DNA from: Sedimentisphaera salicampi
GTDB taxonomy: Bacteria; Planctomycetota; Phycisphaerae; Sedimentisphaerales; Sedimentisphaeraceae
NCBI RefSeq assembly: GCF_002117005.1
Contig: NZ_CP021023.1
Coordinates: forward strand, 2,528,995 to 2,592,994
Length of the DNA: 64,000 bases
Reading direction: 5' to 3'
The translations under genes and the position numbers were made by a program. Positions within the stretch are counted from its first letter, which is position 1; the number at the start of each line of letters is the position of its first letter. The notes under the pieces were generated by a model that searched no databases, was not told the origin of the DNA, and saw only the letters and a list, made by a program, of their open reading frames with translations. Of this stretch, positions 61,535-64,000 are shown piece after piece.

Positions 61535-62077
61535 ATGAAAAAGAAATTAGTGTTTACAATGCTGCTTTTTGCAGTTTTATCAGGCGGACTGTTCGCTGCT
61601 GAAGGAGACCGTGAAGACAGAGGCAGGGCAAGGCCGGACAGAAACAGAAGGCCAAGGCGCGATATGGACGAGATGCGGAAGATGATGCAGCAGCGCATTA
61701 TGACCGCAATCAAGGACAAACTCGCTGTGAACGATGATGAGTGGGCTGTTGTTAAGCCGCGTGTTGAGACGGTGATGGAGCTCAAGCAGAAGGCGCAGCT
61801 TGGTGAAAACAGAGGAATGATGAATGTGTTTAGAAGAAGAGGCGGCCCTGAAAGAAACATCGAGGAGCTTGAAGGTTCACGCAAAGCGGCCGCAGAGCTT
61901 GAAGAGGCATTGGAAAAGGAAAATCCTGATGTAGATGAGATCAAAAAAGAGCTCAGCGAACTGCGTGCTGCAAGGGCCAAGGAGCAGCAGAAGCTTCTTG
62001 AGGCTCAGAAAAAGCTCAAGGAAATTCTTACCGTTGTGCAGGAGGCGCAGATGGTATCAATGGGGCTTCTCAAATAG
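61535..62077 (+). CDS. Exported Arg/Glu-rich coiled-coil protein
   Basis: A 180-residue protein: signal peptide LVFTMLLFAVLSGGLFA, then a basic stretch (RGRARPDRNRRPRRDMDEM) and predicted helices (KELSELRAARAKEQQKLLEA). The size and helical composition recall Spy/CpxP-type periplasmic chaperones, but LTxxQ motifs are not seen. AAGGA precedes ATG 61535. Divergent from the ECF-sigma operon and upstream of gspE. Confidence 0.65.
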   Translation: MKKKLVFTMLLFAVLSGGLFAAEGDREDRGRARPDRNRRPRRDMDEMRKMMQQRIMTAIKDKLAVNDDEWAVVKPRVETVMELKQKAQLGENRGMMNVFRRRGGPERNIEELEGSRKAAAELEEALEKENPDVDEIKKELSELRAARAKEQQKLLEAQKKLKEILTVVQEAQMVSMGLLK

Positions 62078-62096
62078 CTCTGTAAATAAAAAACAG

Positions 62097-62123
62097 TGCC
62101 GGCTGCGTTAATTGCGGCCGGCA
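62097..62123 (+). terminator. Stem-loop before gspE, possible terminator or attenuator
   Basis: TGCCGGCTGC pairs with GCGGCCGGCA (one G-U) over a 7-base loop. The T-run (TTTTT, 62142) is 18 bases away, so termination is uncertain. Confidence 0.4.
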
Positions 62124-62161
62124 GTGAACATAAAAAAACTATTTTTCCGGACCTACTGCTA

Positions 62162-63844
62162 ATGAGTTTTTTATCGCAGAAATTGAAGGAAAAGAGCCTG
62201 ATAAGTGCGTCTCAGGCTCTTGCCGTTGATGAATCAATCTCCAAAAACAACACCATTCTTGGTGCTGTAAGTTCGAATACGGACTTGGATGAACCAAGTT
62301 TGCTGGAGGCGATCGCTGATATTATCGGCTGCAGATACCTGAGCTCTCTGGAAAGTCTCCTGCCCTCTCGAGATATGCTTGCAAAATTCCCAGCGAGGCT
62401 GCTGCTTGAACACTGCATAGCTCCCGTAGAGATTGACGAAAGGCTGCATATTGCCGTGAACGATCCTTTCAACAGCAGAGGGATTGATCAGGTGCGCATA
62501 TCAACAGGACTGGACTGCCCGATTGCGCTTTGCTGCAGGTCTGATATAGACCGCTTTATCAAAACCCATCTCGGCCTGGGCGCCGATACGATCCAGACTA
62601 TGGTAGATGAGGCTGAAAGCAGCGGGCTTACGATACTCAGCGAGATTGAACAGCAGGATATAGACCTTGAAGATGAGGCTGAAGGCGCATCGATAATTCG
62701 ATTTGTCAATCAGCTGCTTACAGAGGCCATAGAAAAGAGAGCAACGGATGTTCATATCGAGCCGTTTGAAGATGAACTGCGTGTGAGATACCGGGTGGAC
62801 GGAGTGCTTCAGGGGGCGTCAGTACCGCCTGAGGTGAAGCAGTTTCAGGCGGCGATTGTTTCACGTATAAAGATTCTCAGCAATCTGGATATAGCCGAGA
62901 AGAGGGTGCCTCAGGACGGAAGAATTAAGGTGCTCCTTTCGGGCAAAGAGGTGGATATCCGTGTTTCGATTATCCCGATGCTCTATGGCGAGGCGGTAGT
63001 ATTGAGGCTGCTGGACTGCTCATCAATGCTGCTTGGGCTTGAGAATATCGGTATGAACCGCGAGGACAGGGAAATTTTCTCTGATGTGATAACGAAGCCG
63101 CACGGGATTATTCTCGTTACCGGTCCGACCGGAAGCGGCAAAACTACCACGCTTTACGCTGCTCTTTCGAAGATAAACGATCTTGAGCGAAAGATTATCA
63201 CTATAGAAGACCCGATCGAATATCAGCTTTACGGCGTAAATCAGATACAGGTGTCTAATAAGCGCGGGCTTACCTTTGCAGCGGGGCTTCGCTCTATTCT
63301 CCGGCACGACCCGGATGTTATTCTTGTGGGCGAAATACGAGATCTTGAGACAGCACGAATCGCTGTGCAGTCATCGCTCACCGGCCATTTGGTATTCAGC
63401 ACACTGCACACAAACGACGCCTCCGGAGCTCTCACAAGGCTTGTGGATATGGGTGTTGAGCCGTATCTTGTGGCTTCTTCGCTTGAAGCTGTGCTCGCCC
63501 AGAGGCTTCTCAGGAAGATCTGCCCATACTGCCGAGAAGAGATTGATAAAGATGAAGCTAATGCCCTCAGGGATAAATACGGCGAGATAATCCCTGAAAC
63601 GCTCTACAAAGGGGCAGGCTGCAGAAACTGCCAGGGGACAGGCTACAGAGGCAGGGCAGGAATCTTTGAGCAGCTTGTTGTAAGCGATGATATAAGAGCT
63701 CTTCTTATGGATAACGCCTCGGTTACAGACATCAAGAAGCAGGCGAAGAAAGAGGGCATGAGAACCCTCAGGGAAGACGTGCAGAGGTATCTTGATGCCG
63801 GCGAGACTACCGTAGAAGAAATGCTCCGAGTAACGAAGGTGTAA
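62162..63844 (+). CDS. gspE: Type II secretion/pilus assembly ATPase
   Basis: Traffic ATPase (560 aa). N-terminal GspE/PilB domain (SFLSQKLKEKSLISASQALA...), Walker A TGPTGSGKTTTLYAAL, Asp box and Walker B DPDVILVGEIRDLETA, His box FSTLHTNDASGAL, and a zinc tetracysteine (CPYC ... CRNC). It powers pseudopilus or type IV pilus assembly. ATG 62162 is chosen; the GTG at 62096 would overlap the stem-loop. gspF starts 9 bases after its stop. Confidence 0.92.
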   Translation: MSFLSQKLKEKSLISASQALAVDESISKNNTILGAVSSNTDLDEPSLLEAIADIIGCRYLSSLESLLPSRDMLAKFPARLLLEHCIAPVEIDERLHIAVNDPFNSRGIDQVRISTGLDCPIALCCRSDIDRFIKTHLGLGADTIQTMVDEAESSGLTILSEIEQQDIDLEDEAEGASIIRFVNQLLTEAIEKRATDVHIEPFEDELRVRYRVDGVLQGASVPPEVKQFQAAIVSRIKILSNLDIAEKRVPQDGRIKVLLSGKEVDIRVSIIPMLYGEAVVLRLLDCSSMLLGLENIGMNREDREIFSDVITKPHGIILVTGPTGSGKTTTLYAALSKINDLERKIITIEDPIEYQLYGVNQIQVSNKRGLTFAAGLRSILRHDPDVILVGEIRDLETARIAVQSSLTGHLVFSTLHTNDASGALTRLVDMGVEPYLVASSLEAVLAQRLLRKICPYCREEIDKDEANALRDKYGEIIPETLYKGAGCRNCQGTGYRGRAGIFEQLVVSDDIRALLMDNASVTDIKKQAKKEGMRTLREDVQRYLDAGETTVEEMLRVTKV

Positions 63845-63853
63845 GGAGGGAAT

Positions 63854-64000
63854 ATGCCTTTATTTGAATACAAAGCTTTCGACAGCTCAGGTGCAGCGGT
63901 GTCCGGAAGGCTCGAGGCGGCAGGACGCAAGGCCGCCTTGGATACTCTTGCAGCAAAAGGGCTTATGCCTTCTGAAATCCAGCAGAACGATAAGCAGTCC
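63854..64000 (+). CDS. gspF: Type II secretion inner-membrane protein, 5' end only
   Basis: GGAGGG (63845-63850) precedes ATG 63854. The 49 visible codons (MPLFEYKAFDSSGAAVSGRL...) match the conserved N-terminus of GspF/PilC (FEYKAxDxxG). The frame runs off the window. Forms an operon with gspE. Confidence 0.85.
   Translation, partial: MPLFEYKAFDSSGAAVSGRLEAAGRKAALDTLAAKGLMPSEIQQNDKQS

Overview
The window looks like a chromosomal segment from an anaerobic, marine or hypersaline member of the Planctomycetota, class Phycisphaerae (Sedimentisphaerales-like). The evidence is combined: two periplasmic-type sulfatases with FGly motifs, a GH105 unsaturated-uronyl hydrolase, BNR/sialidase-like secreted proteins with a dockerin-like tail, a PEP-CTERM protein, a very long InlB-type repeat protein, peptidoglycan enzymes (LysM/L,D-transpeptidase), two GroELs, indolepyruvate:ferredoxin oxidoreductase and a ferredoxin-tailed aldo/keto reductase. 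The taxonomic assignment is inference; no rRNA or tRNA gene was seen.

Layout. 1-1057 is the 5' part of an IS1634-like transposase that runs off the left edge. 1.15-5.7 kb holds GH105, a Dus tRNA-modification enzyme, a secreted alpha/beta hydrolase and an acyltransferase-3. 5.7-6.2 kb is a gene-poor stretch of decayed repeats. 6.2-8.5 kb is iorBA, followed by aroA and a polytopic membrane protein. 10.8-20.8 kb is a cell-surface island: a PEP-CTERM protein, a 2749-residue secreted repeat protein and a TorF/Gcw_chp-like outer-membrane barrel. 20.9-25.6 kb has an aldo/keto reductase, a PHP phosphatase, and a nudix, GGDEF and queuosine-mannosyltransferase-like trio. 25.7-29.3 kb is a thiol/persulfide redox module: a CoA-disulfide-reductase/rhodanese fusion, a thioredoxin-like protein lacking its first Cys, and a PAS-sigma54 activator, with a repeated palindromic motif flanking the regulator gene at both ends. 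29.2-35.7 kb is a tandem duplication of a sialidase-like gene; the second copy is interrupted upstream by a complete IS4-family element with 16-bp terminal repeats and a 9-bp target duplication. A XylR-like regulator follows.

37.3-41.9 kb: 5-formyl-THF cyclo-ligase, LysM-L,D-transpeptidase, and a VWA/ExbB/ExbD envelope module. 42.1-48.2 kb is a protein-quality block: groEL1-groES-groEL2, then dnaJ-grpE-fmdB. 48.2-58.0 kb has two sulfatases flanking an HDIG/PgpH-like protein, ybeY, rnd, mntP, a HEAT-repeat protein and an orphan AtpZ-like protein. 58.2-64.0 kb has ruvB, an ECF-sigma cluster, a secreted coiled-coil protein, gspE and the start of gspF.

Functionally the window combines housekeeping genes, tightly packed with convergent genes often abutting or overlapping by a few bases, with accessory modules for sulfated-polysaccharide breakdown and cell-surface display. 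The most unusual parts are the PAS-sigma54/thioredoxin-like/CoA-disulfide-reductase module with its shared motif, the mosaic tandem duplication with its IS insertion, and the higher-order 393-bp repeat in the giant surface protein.
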